Below, in pieces: positions 26,135 through 34,493 of a DNA stretch of 64,000 bases (its first letter is position 1; each line of letters opens with the position of its first letter). The stretch lies in assembly GCF_004349265.1 (NCBI RefSeq), contig NZ_SMFL01000015.1:1-64000 (forward strand), written 5' to 3'. The DNA comes from Dyadobacter psychrotolerans (GTDB lineage: Bacteria; Bacteroidota; Bacteroidia; Cytophagales; Spirosomataceae). The translations under genes and the position numbers were made by a program. The notes beneath the pieces are model-generated. The model ran no database searches, had not been told where the DNA came from, and saw nothing but the letters and a program-made list of their open reading frames with translations.

Positions 26135-27067
26135 TCAACTATTTATCAGATCCTTTCGGAATGCAGCCGGTGTAACGCCTGTTTTATTTTTGAACAAACG
26201 GTTAAAATACTGCGGATACTCAAACCCCAGTTTAAAAGCCGTTTCATTAATGGATAAATTGGTAGTCAGTAAAATCTGTTTTGCCTTTTCAATCAGCAGA
26301 TTGTGGATGTGCTGCTGTGCACTGAGACCGGTGAGCGAGCGTAGCATATCACTTAGATAATGCGCCGAAACGTTCAGTTCGTCGGACAGCTCCTGTACGC
26401 TGGGAATTGATTTTATGTCATCCTGCTGAAAAATATTTTTGATCAGTATTTCAAAACGGGCCAGAGGTTCCTGTTCAGAACTTTTGCGGGTGATAAACTG
26501 ACGGTTATAAAATCGGTTGCAATAATTGAGTAAAACTTCAATGTGCGAAACAATAACATCCTGACTGAAACCATCAATTGGCTGCCGATACTCAGAGCGT
26601 ATATCGTGTGTAATTCTTGCAATGAGCTCTTCCTCTTTTTCAGACAAGTGCAGCGCCTCGTTAATGTTATAGGAGAAAAAACCGTAATTTTCTATTTTGG
26701 CGGCCAGCGGATATTGCCTGATAAAATCAGGATGTATTAAAAGCATCCAGCCCGTAAGCCGGGAATAATCCAGGTTTCTGTTAATTGTAAAAACCTGCAT
26801 AGGTAATGAAAATCCCATCAAACCATTACTGAAATCATAATACTTACGACCATAACCGATCGTACCGTCGATATTCTTTTTAAGAAAAATCGTATAAAAA
26901 TTATAGATAAGCTTGTTATCCGGCAGATCGATCAATTCGGCACGACATGCCAAGTCGATTACACTGATAAGCGGATGTTCCGGCTCAGGCAGATCAAGTA
27001 GTTTGTGATATTCTGCTATGGAATTAATAATGTGTGGATTAGCTGAGGATTTCATGGGAGTATCCAT
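26135..27067 (-). CDS. AraC-family transcriptional regulator
   Basis: 310-residue regulator with a cupin-like sensor domain in the first about 190 residues (NLDYSRLTGWMLLIHPDFIRQYPL is typical of this Bacteroidota AraC group) and a C-terminal HTH_18 domain (about 205-305) with two helix-turn-helices: ELSDELNVSAHYLSDMLRSL, and INETAFKLGFEYPQYFNRLF followed by KNKTGVTPAAFRK. It starts 54 bp downstream of the aldo/keto reductase stop on the same strand. In this family the regulator commonly activates the neighbouring oxidoreductase. The small-molecule signal is unknown. Confidence 0.92.
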   Translation of the reverse strand: MDTPMKSSANPHIINSIAEYHKLLDLPEPEHPLISVIDLACRAELIDLPDNKLIYNFYTIFLKKNIDGTIGYGRKYYDFSNGLMGFSLPMQVFTINRNLDYSRLTGWMLLIHPDFIRQYPLAAKIENYGFFSYNINEALHLSEKEEELIARITHDIRSEYRQPIDGFSQDVIVSHIEVLLNYCNRFYNRQFITRKSSEQEPLARFEILIKNIFQQDDIKSIPSVQELSDELNVSAHYLSDMLRSLTGLSAQQHIHNLLIEKAKQILLTTNLSINETAFKLGFEYPQYFNRLFKNKTGVTPAAFRKDLINS

Positions 27068-27121
27068 TTAAACACAGGAAAGTCAACCTCTCCTGTGCTA
27101 AGTTTATCTGTGATTTTAAGC

Positions 27122-28132
27122 TTAAAGGTTAATACCCGACATGGAAGTCTGATCGTAGCGGTCACCGGAGGTTTTTCCAACCGGCACGATTGATTCAAGC
27201 GCTGCAAGTTCTTCGGAAGTAAAAACGATATCCGCTGCTGCATAGTTTGCTTCCAGATTTTTTACCCTTCTCGTTCCCGGGATCGGAACCGTTCCCTTGG
27301 TCAATGTCCAGGCAATAGCAAGCTGTGAAGGTGTAACAGACTTTTCTGCGGCCAGTTTTTGTATTTCCTTTACCAATTCAAGATTTCTGTAAAAATTTTC
27401 TCCCTGGAAACGTGGAATGCTGCGACGGAAATCATTGGCATCAAAATCATCCGGGCTTTTTAAGTCACCGGTTAAAAACCCGCGACCCAGAGGAGAGTAG
27501 GCAACAAAGCCGATACCAAGTTCTTCAAGTGTATCCACCAGGGCATTTTCTTCAGCGCTTCGTTCAAATAGCGAATATTCCGTTTGAACAGCGGTGATCG
27601 GATGTATATTATGCGCCTTTTTTAACGTTTGAGCCGAAACTTCCGATAACCCAATGTACTTTACTTTACCGGATGCGACAAGTTCCGCCATTGCGCCAAC
27701 GGTCTCTTCAATAGGTGTTTCAGGATCAACCCGATGTAAATAATACAAGTCGATATAATCTGTTGCCAGGTTTTTAAGCGAACGTTCAACAGCTTTTTTT
27801 ACATAATCTGGCCTGCCGTTGATACGCCAGGTTAGTTGTTCATTGTCATCGACCTCGTAGCCAAACTTTGTAGCTATAATGTATTTTTCTCTTTTTGAGA
27901 AAATGGCTTTTTTGATCAGCCTTTCGTTCAAAAGAGGGCCGTACAAATCTGCCGTATCCAAGAAATTGATTCCCAGTTCCAAAGCGCGGTGAATCGTTGC
28001 AATTGCTTCTTTTTCATCTGCACTTCCATATATTTCCTGTCCGGCTAAGGTAGTCATGCCCATGCAACCAAGTCCTTCAACCGGTACTTCGAGTCCCTGA
28101 CCTCCAAGTTTTATCGTTTTCATGCTGCTCAT
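27122..28132 (-). CDS. Aldo/keto reductase
   Basis: Cytosolic NADPH-dependent (alpha/beta)8 oxidoreductase, about 336 residues from the ATG at 28132 (MSSMKTIKLGGQGLEV). The longer frame from 28168 adds a Tyr/Cys-rich stretch that looks like leader sequence. Catalytic tetrad: Asp and Tyr in NFLDTADLYGPLLNE, Lys in YIIATKFGYE, His in IDLYYLHRVDPETPIEE. A C-terminal cofactor motif, VPIPGTRRVKNLEANYAAAD, is also present. It matches the AKR13/YajO-like group (LGCMGMT near the start), acting on aldehydes or ketones. An araC gene follows it, and a 9-bp inverted repeat lies 65-90 bp upstream. Confidence 0.93.
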   Translation of the reverse strand: MSSMKTIKLGGQGLEVPVEGLGCMGMTTLAGQEIYGSADEKEAIATIHRALELGINFLDTADLYGPLLNERLIKKAIFSKREKYIIATKFGYEVDDNEQLTWRINGRPDYVKKAVERSLKNLATDYIDLYYLHRVDPETPIEETVGAMAELVASGKVKYIGLSEVSAQTLKKAHNIHPITAVQTEYSLFERSAEENALVDTLEELGIGFVAYSPLGRGFLTGDLKSPDDFDANDFRRSIPRFQGENFYRNLELVKEIQKLAAEKSVTPSQLAIAWTLTKGTVPIPGTRRVKNLEANYAAADIVFTSEELAALESIVPVGKTSGDRYDQTSMSGINL

Positions 28133-28195
28133 AATTTTGCTGTAATAACTGTAATTGTAACAGCACAAAGGTCAGCATATTAAAGTGGGTAGGGT

Positions 28196-28220
28196 TATAC
28201 AAATCAGTGTAATTTGTATA
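28196..28220 (-). promoter_or_regulatory. Inverted repeat upstream of the aldo/keto reductase gene, candidate operator
   Basis: Perfect 9-bp arms tatacaaat (28196-28204) and atttgtata (28212-28220), spacer of 7. The centre is about 76 bp upstream of the reductase start at 28132. A dimeric regulator, possibly the AraC protein encoded downstream, could bind it. It has no U-run geometry of a terminator. Confidence 0.45.
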
Positions 28221-28282
28221 CAAACCGGAGCATATCGGAATGGGTTGGTTTAAGAGATACGTCGTAAAAAGTTAGCCGATTA

Positions 28283-28681
28283 TTAAGAAAGAAATTTTTG
28301 TATTACCTTCTGAACGATCTCAATAAGACCCTTAAATGTATTAGGCTTGATAAAATATTTATTAATGCCCGATTTAATCGCTCTACCCGCTAGTACCGGA
28401 TCATTGGACGTGGAAATCATTACAGCAGGTACTTCGTCCAGTTCCGGGTTAATTCTGATTGCCTCAATGGTTTCCAAACCGTTCATTACGGGCATATTCA
28501 TGTCAAGCATAATCAGTGAAGGATCCGGTATTTCAGGGTCCTCAATCTGATCGAGCAATTCGGCCCCATTTTCCGCTTCAACAAAATTTACATCAGGATT
28601 TACCTGAGTCATTGCCTCTTTAATGAGGAACCGGTCATCAGCATCATCATCTGCAAGGTAAATCGTTTTTGGTTTTTCCAT
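28283..28681 (-). CDS. Single-domain response regulator (Rcp1-like receiver)
   Basis: 132-residue stand-alone receiver domain. Acidic pocket D11-D12, phospho-acceptor D60 in SLIMLDMNMPVMNGLET, Thr/Ser switch in VMISTSNDP, and Lys in KYFIKPNTFKGL. No output domain follows, so it would act by protein contact or phosphotransfer to another histidine kinase system, as Rcp1-type regulators do with hybrid or phytochrome kinases. No kinase gene is adjacent. It is divergent from a second single-domain receiver gene, 123 bp between starts. Confidence 0.9.
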   Translation of the reverse strand: MEKPKTIYLADDDADDRFLIKEAMTQVNPDVNFVEAENGAELLDQIEDPEIPDPSLIMLDMNMPVMNGLETIEAIRINPELDEVPAVMISTSNDPVLAGRAIKSGINKYFIKPNTFKGLIEIVQKVIQKFLS

Positions 28682-28804
28682 TTTGGCAAACGACCTATGA
28701 ATTGTGAAAGGTAAATTTTAATCAAATGTAGCAAAAAAAATGCAGGCACGATATTTTATAAAATATGTATATTGGACAGGATGTGGTGTAATTTTCCCCT
28801 AGTA

Positions 28805-29203
28805 ATGAGAGATTCTTTTAAACTATTGGTGATTGATGATGATCAGGATGATCATGAAATCTTTCGTGGTGCCTTGGATATTGCCTTCCCAAAGGCATTT
28901 TGTGAGTTTGCGTTAGATAGAGCCGACGCAATAAAAACCCTGAGTAACAATAAAAACGTTGCTCCGGATTATATTTTCATGGATTGGAATATGCCCAAAA
29001 TGGATGCTGAGGAATTTATGAGACAGCTCAGGTTACTGCCGGATATGCAGGGTGTGGGTGTTTTTGTACTTTCTGGTTCTGCTCCTTATGTTGAGCTGGA
29101 ACATCTTCATGCTCTTGGCGTTAAAAAAGTGTTGATGAAGCAGGCTTCCATTGCACTTCTTTCACACGAACTTATTAATGCAATAGGTTCAGGTGCAAAT
29201 TAA
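28805..29203 (+). CDS. Single-domain response regulator (receiver only)
   Basis: 132 residues from the ATG at 28805 (MRDSFKLLVIDDDQDDHEIF). An upstream start at 28772 would add 11 residues that do not belong to the receiver fold. Phospho-acceptor D60 lies in YIFMDWNMPKMDAEEF, the switch Ser in VFVLSGSAPY, and the Lys in KKVLMKQASIALL. The usual KP dipeptide after the Lys position is KQ here, a mild departure. It has no output domain and no adjacent kinase. It converges with infB, and the two share the terminator at 29241-29289. Confidence 0.88.
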   Translation: MRDSFKLLVIDDDQDDHEIFRGALDIAFPKAFCEFALDRADAIKTLSNNKNVAPDYIFMDWNMPKMDAEEFMRQLRLLPDMQGVGVFVLSGSAPYVELEHLHALGVKKVLMKQASIALLSHELINAIGSGAN

Positions 29204-29240
29204 ATTGAATAATTTTTAAGATATAATAAGGTTACTATCC

Positions 29241-29289
29241 AATAACAGAAAAGCCGGCTCCGAATATTCGGGCCGGCTTTTCTGTTATT
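29241..29289. terminator. Bidirectional terminator between receiver gene and infB
   Basis: Perfect 18-bp arms (29241-29258 and 29272-29289) with the core aaaagccggc/gccggctttt and a further small palindrome ccgaatattcgg inside the loop. It lies 37 bp after the plus-strand stop and 13 bp after the infB stop, so it can serve both genes. Confidence 0.9.
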
Positions 29290-29302
29290 GGGCTTTTATA
29301 TT

Positions 29303-32300
29303 TTAAAGCGTTCTCTTTACTTCACGTAATTCAAAGCTTTCGATAATATCACCAACTTCGATATCATTGTAATTTTTAATACTTAAACCACACTCATATC
29401 CGTTTCTAACTTCCTGAACGTCATCTTTGTAACGTTTTAATGAGTCAATTTCACCGGTTAGAAGTACGATACCGTCACGAACAATTCTGATTTTGTTGTT
29501 TCGTTTCACAAAACCATCTGTTACGTAGCAACCTGCGATTGTACCAATCCTGCTGATTTTGAATACTTCACGTATTTCAATGTTACCGGTAATAATCTCT
29601 TCAATAGAAGGTGCAAGCATACCGGTCATCGCATCTTTGATCTCATCAATAGCACTGTAAATCACAGAGTAGTGACGGATCTCGATCTGATCCTGCTCTG
29701 CCATTTTCTTGGCATTTGCAGATGGACGAACCTGGAATCCGATCACGATCGCATCGGAAGCAATCGCAAGGTTCACATCCGATTCAGAAATTTGACCCAC
29801 ACCTTTGTGAATAATATTTACTTGAACCTCAGAAGTAGATAGCTGCAATAATGAGTCAGAAAGTGCTTCAACAGAACCATCCACGTCACCTTTTACGATC
29901 AGGTTCAATTCACGGAAGCTACCGATTGCCTTACGACGGCCGATTTCTTCAAGTGTAATATGTTTACGCGTTCTGATTGTCTGTTCGCGCTGTATTTGCT
30001 CGCGTTTAACTGCAATCTCACGGGCGTCACGTTCATTTTCAAAAACGTTGAAACGATCACCAGCCTGCGGAGCACCATTTAATCCCAGCAACTGCACCGG
30101 CATAGACGGTCCTGCTGTTTTCAATTTTCTTCCCAGGTAATCTGTCATCGCTTTCACTTTTCCGAAGTGTGCCCCTGCAAGAACCACATCACCAAGTTTC
30201 AAAGTACCGGTTTCGACAAGAAGTGTTGTTACATATCCACGGCCTTTGTCAAGTGAAGCTTCCACAACCGTTCCGTTTGCACGGCGGTTCGGATTTGCTT
30301 TCAATTCCAAAAGTTCTGCTTCAAGGAGTACCTTTTCAAGCAACTCATCAATACCAAGTCCTGATTTGGATGAGATTTCCTGAGTCTGGTATTTACCACC
30401 CCATTCTTCTACAAGCAGGTTCATGTTGGCAAGTTCCTCACGGATCTTCTCAGTATTGGCGCCAGCTTTGTCCACTTTACTAAAAGCAAACACGATAGGT
30501 ACACCAGCAACCTGTGCGTGATTGATTGCCTCACGTGTCTGCGGCATGATACTGTCGTCCGCTGCAATAACGACGATAACAACGTCAGTTACTTTGGCAC
30601 CACGGGCACGCATCGCTGTAAAGGCTTCGTGACCCGGCGTATCCAGGAAGGTAACCTGCTTGCCTACTTTTGTTTTTACGCTGTATGCACCGATGTGCTG
30701 GGTAATTCCACCCGCTTCACCGCTTGCTACGTTTTCTTTACGAATATAATCCAGTAAAGAAGTTTTACCGTGATCTACGTGACCCATGATCGTTACGATT
30801 GGAGCCCTTTCAATCAGGCTTTCTTCGGTATCCACTTCTTCAACAACGTCATTCTGAACTTCTTCCTCTGCCGAGATAAACGCTACTTCAAAACCAAATT
30901 CATCAGTAATAAAAGTAATCGCTTCCGCATCCAGACGTTGGTTGATCGAAACAAACATACCCATGCTCATACAAACAGAGATAACCTCCTGCACGGTAAC
31001 GTCCATCAGTGACGCCAAATCGTTGGCTGACACAAATTCGGTTACGCGCAATACTTTTGTTTCTTCCTCATCCTGTGCGTTTGGATCGTTCTGATCTGCA
31101 CGGTCACGGCGTCTGAGGCCTCTTCCTCTACCTGCCGATTTAGAGTTACTGCCACCACCCATACGGGCCATGGTCGCACGGATGTTATCTGATACTTCTT
31201 TGTCAGATACTTCTTCGCGTTTTCCTCCTCTGCGGTTATTTGCGGCTCCGCGTGCTCCTGTTTTGGAAGCTGCGCTGCCTGTACCAGCTGCGGGAGTAGT
31301 TCCCGGTGCAGCCGGGGTTCCAGGAGTTCCCGATGCCGGTCTGTTACCGGTTCTGTTTCCTGTTGAAGGCGTAGCAGTGCCTTCGTTTGTGTTACGCCTT
31401 GGTGCAGTACCAATAATTGGTCCCTGCGGAGCCGGTGTTGTCGTTGCCGGTTTGGCAGGATCGCCAGGTACTGCAACTCCGTCACGAATGCGTTTTCTCT
31501 TACGACGACGTTTTTTATCTGCGGCTGTATCACTGCTGGATGCAACCGGATCTTTTTTCTTGAATTTGTCAGAAGGAAGTTCAATCTTTCCAATTACACG
31601 CAGTCCGCGTAACTGTTCTCCTTTGGCTTCAATCAGTTCCGATGCTCCCGATTCATCAGGAGTAGCTTCTGCTTTAACCTCCGTTGGCTGCGGTTGTGCC
31701 GGCGCATCAGCCGGTTTATCAGCAGCAGGCTGCTCAGCTACAACTTCTGTTTTCTGTACAGGTTGTGGTTGCTCAGCAGGTTTTTGTTCAGGGACGACTG
31801 GTTTGGCTTCGGCAGGAACCTCAGCTTTTACTTCTTCTTTTTTCACCTCAGCTACAGGAGCAGGTAATTCTTCCTTAACCGGTTCCTGTACAACCTGTGG
31901 TTTTTCAACCGCAACAGGTGCTTTTACCTCTTCCTTTTCAGGAATGACAACAGGAGCAGTTTCAGGTTTTTTCTCTTCAGCTACTGGTTTTGCAGCTTCT
32001 GGTTCAGGTTGTTTTACAGCAGGAGTTTCCGGCGCTGTGTAAGCGGGCTTTTTAGCATCCAGGTCAATTTTTCCAACTACCTTAATTCCAGGCAGACGGT
32101 TTTCAAAAGCAGGAGCAGCCGTTTCTTGTTTTTCCTCAACCTGAGGTTTTTCTTCAGCAGGTTTTGCAGCGTTGTTTCTGAAATACAGGATTCCGTCTAC
32201 GTCGCTTTTAACCTTTTCTTCTTTTATTTCCACAGGTGCTTCAACCGGGGCTGGACGCGGAACCATCGAGGTTCTCAGGTCATCCGATTTGAAATCCTTT

Positions 32301-32452
32301 GCAAGAAACTCAATTTGATCAGAATTAATTTTGGTATTAGGGTTACTTTCCACCTTATACCCTTTGGCAGACAGATGATCTACGATCGTAGTAATTCCTA
32401 CGTTCAGGATCCGTGCCACTTGGCTAAGGCGCATCATTTTATCTTCTGCCAT
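29303..32452 (-). CDS. infB: Translation initiation factor IF-2
   Basis: Cytosolic GTPase that brings initiator fMet-tRNA to the 30S subunit, 1049 residues. The N-terminus is an IF2_N-type motif (MRLSQVARILNVGITTIVDH). A long disordered linker (about 90-470) rich in Pro, Ala, Glu, Lys and Val follows, then a second basic stretch (KKRRRKRKRIRDG, RRGGKREEVSDKE). The second IF2_N motif lies near 465-520 (EFVSANDLASLMDVTVQEVI). The G domain begins near 553 with GHVDHGKTSLLDY (G1), DTPGHEAF (G3) and SKVDKAG (the G4 NKxD-equivalent). Domains II-IV run to the end (YECGLSIKNYNDIEVGD). It is the third gene of rimP-nusA-infB, 70 bp after nusA. Confidence 0.98.
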   Translation of the reverse strand: MAEDKMMRLSQVARILNVGITTIVDHLSAKGYKVESNPNTKINSDQIEFLAKDFKSDDLRTSMVPRPAPVEAPVEIKEEKVKSDVDGILYFRNNAAKPAEEKPQVEEKQETAAPAFENRLPGIKVVGKIDLDAKKPAYTAPETPAVKQPEPEAAKPVAEEKKPETAPVVIPEKEEVKAPVAVEKPQVVQEPVKEELPAPVAEVKKEEVKAEVPAEAKPVVPEQKPAEQPQPVQKTEVVAEQPAADKPADAPAQPQPTEVKAEATPDESGASELIEAKGEQLRGLRVIGKIELPSDKFKKKDPVASSSDTAADKKRRRKRKRIRDGVAVPGDPAKPATTTPAPQGPIIGTAPRRNTNEGTATPSTGNRTGNRPASGTPGTPAAPGTTPAAGTGSAASKTGARGAANNRRGGKREEVSDKEVSDNIRATMARMGGGSNSKSAGRGRGLRRRDRADQNDPNAQDEEETKVLRVTEFVSANDLASLMDVTVQEVISVCMSMGMFVSINQRLDAEAITFITDEFGFEVAFISAEEEVQNDVVEEVDTEESLIERAPIVTIMGHVDHGKTSLLDYIRKENVASGEAGGITQHIGAYSVKTKVGKQVTFLDTPGHEAFTAMRARGAKVTDVVIVVIAADDSIMPQTREAINHAQVAGVPIVFAFSKVDKAGANTEKIREELANMNLLVEEWGGKYQTQEISSKSGLGIDELLEKVLLEAELLELKANPNRRANGTVVEASLDKGRGYVTTLLVETGTLKLGDVVLAGAHFGKVKAMTDYLGRKLKTAGPSMPVQLLGLNGAPQAGDRFNVFENERDAREIAVKREQIQREQTIRTRKHITLEEIGRRKAIGSFRELNLIVKGDVDGSVEALSDSLLQLSTSEVQVNIIHKGVGQISESDVNLAIASDAIVIGFQVRPSANAKKMAEQDQIEIRHYSVIYSAIDEIKDAMTGMLAPSIEEIITGNIEIREVFKISRIGTIAGCYVTDGFVKRNNKIRIVRDGIVLLTGEIDSLKRYKDDVQEVRNGYECGLSIKNYNDIEVGDIIESFELREVKRTL

Positions 32453-32522
32453 ATTAGCAATTAATAGAAAAAGTTTTGCATTTGCGGACTTGCTAACACC
32501 AGTGTCAGTTCATCCAAATTTA

Positions 32523-33764
32523 TTATTCAAATTCTTTACGCAGGATATCCAGAATCTCTTCAACAGCTTCTTCTTCCAGATCCGTACGTCTTACAAGTTC
32601 TTCTTTATTGAGGGCGAGAACACTCTTCGCAGTATCCAAACCGATCTTATGCAATTCTGCAATCATCCAGTCCTCAATTTCATCAGAGAATTCAGACAAG
32701 TCAACATCCTCGTCGTTGTGTTCTTCAATATCTCTGAACACATCAATTTCCATTCCAACAAGCTTGCCCGCCAATTTTATATTCTGCCCTCCTTTACCGA
32801 TTGCCAGTGAAACCTGATCCGGTTTTAAGAAAACGGAAACACGTTTTGAATCACGGTCAATCTGCATCGAACTTACTTTTGCAGGGCTAAGTGCTCTGCT
32901 GATAAGTAACTCAAGGTTTTCGGTGTAGTTGATCACGTCAATATTTTCGTTGCCCAGCTCGCGAACAATCGAATGGATACGTGAACCTTTCATGCCGACA
33001 CATGCTCCAACCGGATCAATTCTGTCATCGTAAGATTCAACCGCCACTTTTGCACGTTCCCCTGGTTCACGAACAACTCTTCTTACAGAAATAATTCCAT
33101 CATAAATCTCAGGAATTTCAACTTCGAAAAGTCTTTCAAGGAAAACGGGAGAGGTTCTTGAAAGTGTTATTTTCGGAGAACCATTGTTCATGTCAACCTT
33201 GTGTATCACTGCTTTGACCGATTCGCCTTTACGGAAACGATCTTTTGAAATCTGCTCCGTACGTGGAAGAGAAAGTTCATTTCCTTCACTGTCCATGATG
33301 ATTACTTCATGACGCAGGGTTTGGTAAACTTCTCCGCTGATCATTTCGCCCACCTGATCTTTGTACTTTTCATACATGATCTCCTTCTCCATATCTTTTA
33401 TTTTCTGGATCAGGGTCTGGCGGGCTGTCTGAACAAGCCGGCGTCCGAATTCAACAAGTTTAACTTCTTCGGCAACTTCTTCACCGACTTCAAAGTCATT
33501 CTGGATTTTACGCGCTTCAGCAAGAGGAATTTTATTATAATCCCATATATCTTCCGAATTGTCATCAACAATTTCGCGAGTCCGCCACATTTCAAGGTCT
33601 CCGCTTTCAGGGTTAATGATTACATCAAAGTTATCATCGGTGCCATACTTTTTGCGAATCATTGTACGAAATACTTCCTCTAACACACTGATCATCGTCG
33701 GACGGTCAATGTTTTTCGAACTGGCAAACTCTGCGAATGATTCAATTAATACTCCGCTATCCAT
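32523..33764 (-). CDS. nusA: Transcription termination/antitermination protein NusA
   Basis: RNA polymerase-associated elongation factor of 413 residues. The N-terminal polymerase-binding domain is about residues 1-130 (ISVLEEVFRTMIRKKYG). An S1 domain follows about 135-205 (GEMISGEVYQTLRHEVIIMD), then KH domains about 230-345 (DPVGACVGMKGSRIHSIVRE for KH1, VSLAIGKGGQNIKLAGKLVG for KH2). It ends with an acidic stretch and a short helical segment (VLALNKEELVRRTDLEEEAV) like one acidic-repeat helix-hairpin unit. The length is usual for Bacteroidota NusA. It is the middle gene of the operon, 84 bp after rimP. Confidence 0.98.
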   Translation of the reverse strand: MDSGVLIESFAEFASSKNIDRPTMISVLEEVFRTMIRKKYGTDDNFDVIINPESGDLEMWRTREIVDDNSEDIWDYNKIPLAEARKIQNDFEVGEEVAEEVKLVEFGRRLVQTARQTLIQKIKDMEKEIMYEKYKDQVGEMISGEVYQTLRHEVIIMDSEGNELSLPRTEQISKDRFRKGESVKAVIHKVDMNNGSPKITLSRTSPVFLERLFEVEIPEIYDGIISVRRVVREPGERAKVAVESYDDRIDPVGACVGMKGSRIHSIVRELGNENIDVINYTENLELLISRALSPAKVSSMQIDRDSKRVSVFLKPDQVSLAIGKGGQNIKLAGKLVGMEIDVFRDIEEHNDEDVDLSEFSDEIEDWMIAELHKIGLDTAKSVLALNKEELVRRTDLEEEAVEEILDILRKEFE

Positions 33765-33848
33765 TTTTATGTTAAAGAATATTTGCTGATACTAAGTTAA
33801 ACATATTATATACTACATCACAAATCAACCAACAGGCTGAGACGTAAA

Positions 33849-34331
33849 TTATTTAAACGAGATCTCAATCATTGCTTTTGCAACATCACCCAGACTAATT
33901 TCTCTGATCATGGATGCGGGATCAACAGGTACTTTGGATTTCTTTTTTGGCTCAGGCAACTGTAGCTTTAAATTATCTTCTCCAACTTCAATCAGATTTC
34001 CCGAAACAGCTTCACCCGTTTTTAAGGTCACTTTCAGGTTTCTGCCAATATTTTTTCGGTACTGTCTCAGCAAAACCAATGGCTGGTCAAGACCCGGAGA
34101 CGATACTTCCAGTGTATAAGCTTCTGCGAAAACTTCAAGTTCTTCGAGTTGTTTCGCTAATCTTCTGCTTATTGAGGTACATTCCTGAATCGTAATGCCT
34201 TCATCACTGTCGATCAGAATGATCACTTTTTGACTTACCTTGGAAGGTTTAATGATGAGATCTACAAGAAACAAGTCGCCTTCCTCCAACATTGGATTCA
34301 GTAAAACTTCTAAATGCTCTTTTATGGACAT
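33849..34331 (-). CDS. rimP: Ribosome maturation factor RimP
   Basis: 160-residue RimP, needed for late maturation of the 30S subunit. The N-terminal domain (LEEGDLFLVDLIIKPSKVSQ) is followed by the family's hallmark ISRRLAKQLEELEVFAEAYTLEVSSPGLDQPL (about 73-104, here read in two parts) and the C-terminal SH3-like barrel (GEAVSGNLIEVGEDNLKLQL). It is first gene of rimP-nusA-infB. A good promoter lies about 70-100 bp upstream and a terminator-like hairpin lies between promoter and start codon. Confidence 0.97.
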   Translation of the reverse strand: MSIKEHLEVLLNPMLEEGDLFLVDLIIKPSKVSQKVIILIDSDEGITIQECTSISRRLAKQLEELEVFAEAYTLEVSSPGLDQPLVLLRQYRKNIGRNLKVTLKTGEAVSGNLIEVGEDNLKLQLPEPKKKSKVPVDPASMIREISLGDVAKAMIEISFK

Positions 34332-34349
34332 GTATGGCTTGGTACAAAT

Positions 34350-34373
34350 AAAAAAGGGGATTTAAGACCCCCT
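34350..34373 (-). terminator. Terminator-like hairpin with U6 in the rimP operon leader (candidate attenuator)
   Basis: On the minus strand the leader reads AGGGGG (34373-34368), loop TCTTAAAT, CCCC (34359-34356) and then TTTTTT (34355-34350). It lies between the promoter and the rimP start codon at 34331, so any termination here would reduce the whole operon. The stem is short (5-6 bp) but all G-C apart from its base. Confidence 0.6.
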
Positions 34374-34402
34374 CAATCAACCGATCAACTCGAATTATGA
34401 TG

Positions 34403-34433
34403 CAAAGGTAAAACTATTTTATCATTTGTACAA
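34403..34433 (-). promoter_or_regulatory. Promoter of the rimP-nusA-infB operon
   Basis: Bacteroidota housekeeping promoter on the minus strand: -33 TTG (34433-34431), spacer of exactly 20, -7 TACCTTTG (34410-34403), matching the TTTG/TTG-N19..21-TAnnTTTG consensus. Transcription would start near 34396, leaving a leader of about 65 nt before rimP. Confidence 0.8.
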
Positions 34434-34440
34434 GTTATGG

Positions 34441-34471
34441 TTTCAGGTTCTGAAAGGTTAAGCTATTTTTG
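34441..34471 (+). promoter_or_regulatory. Probable promoter of the endonuclease/exonuclease/phosphatase gene
   Basis: -7 TATTTTTG at 34464-34471 fits TAnnTTTG. A TTTC at 34441-34444 stands in the -33 place with a 19-base spacer (consensus TTTG). The start codon at 34494 would lie about 15 nt after the transcription start. It diverges from the rimP promoter. Confidence 0.5.
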
Positions 34472-34493
34472 TTGGCAATTCAAAACAACCTCC

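Noticed and set aside
31042-31593. 183-codon frame on the minus strand, shifted relative to infB
   Set aside because: It overlaps the same biased linker in another frame. The product is Arg/Gln/Leu-rich without any recognisable domain.
31170-32042. 290-codon open frame on the plus strand inside infB
   Set aside because: It is antisense to the low-complexity Pro/Ala/Glu/Val linker of IF-2. Such repetitive codon use leaves the opposite strand free of stops, and the predicted product is a Ser/Ala/Gly/Val run with no domain.
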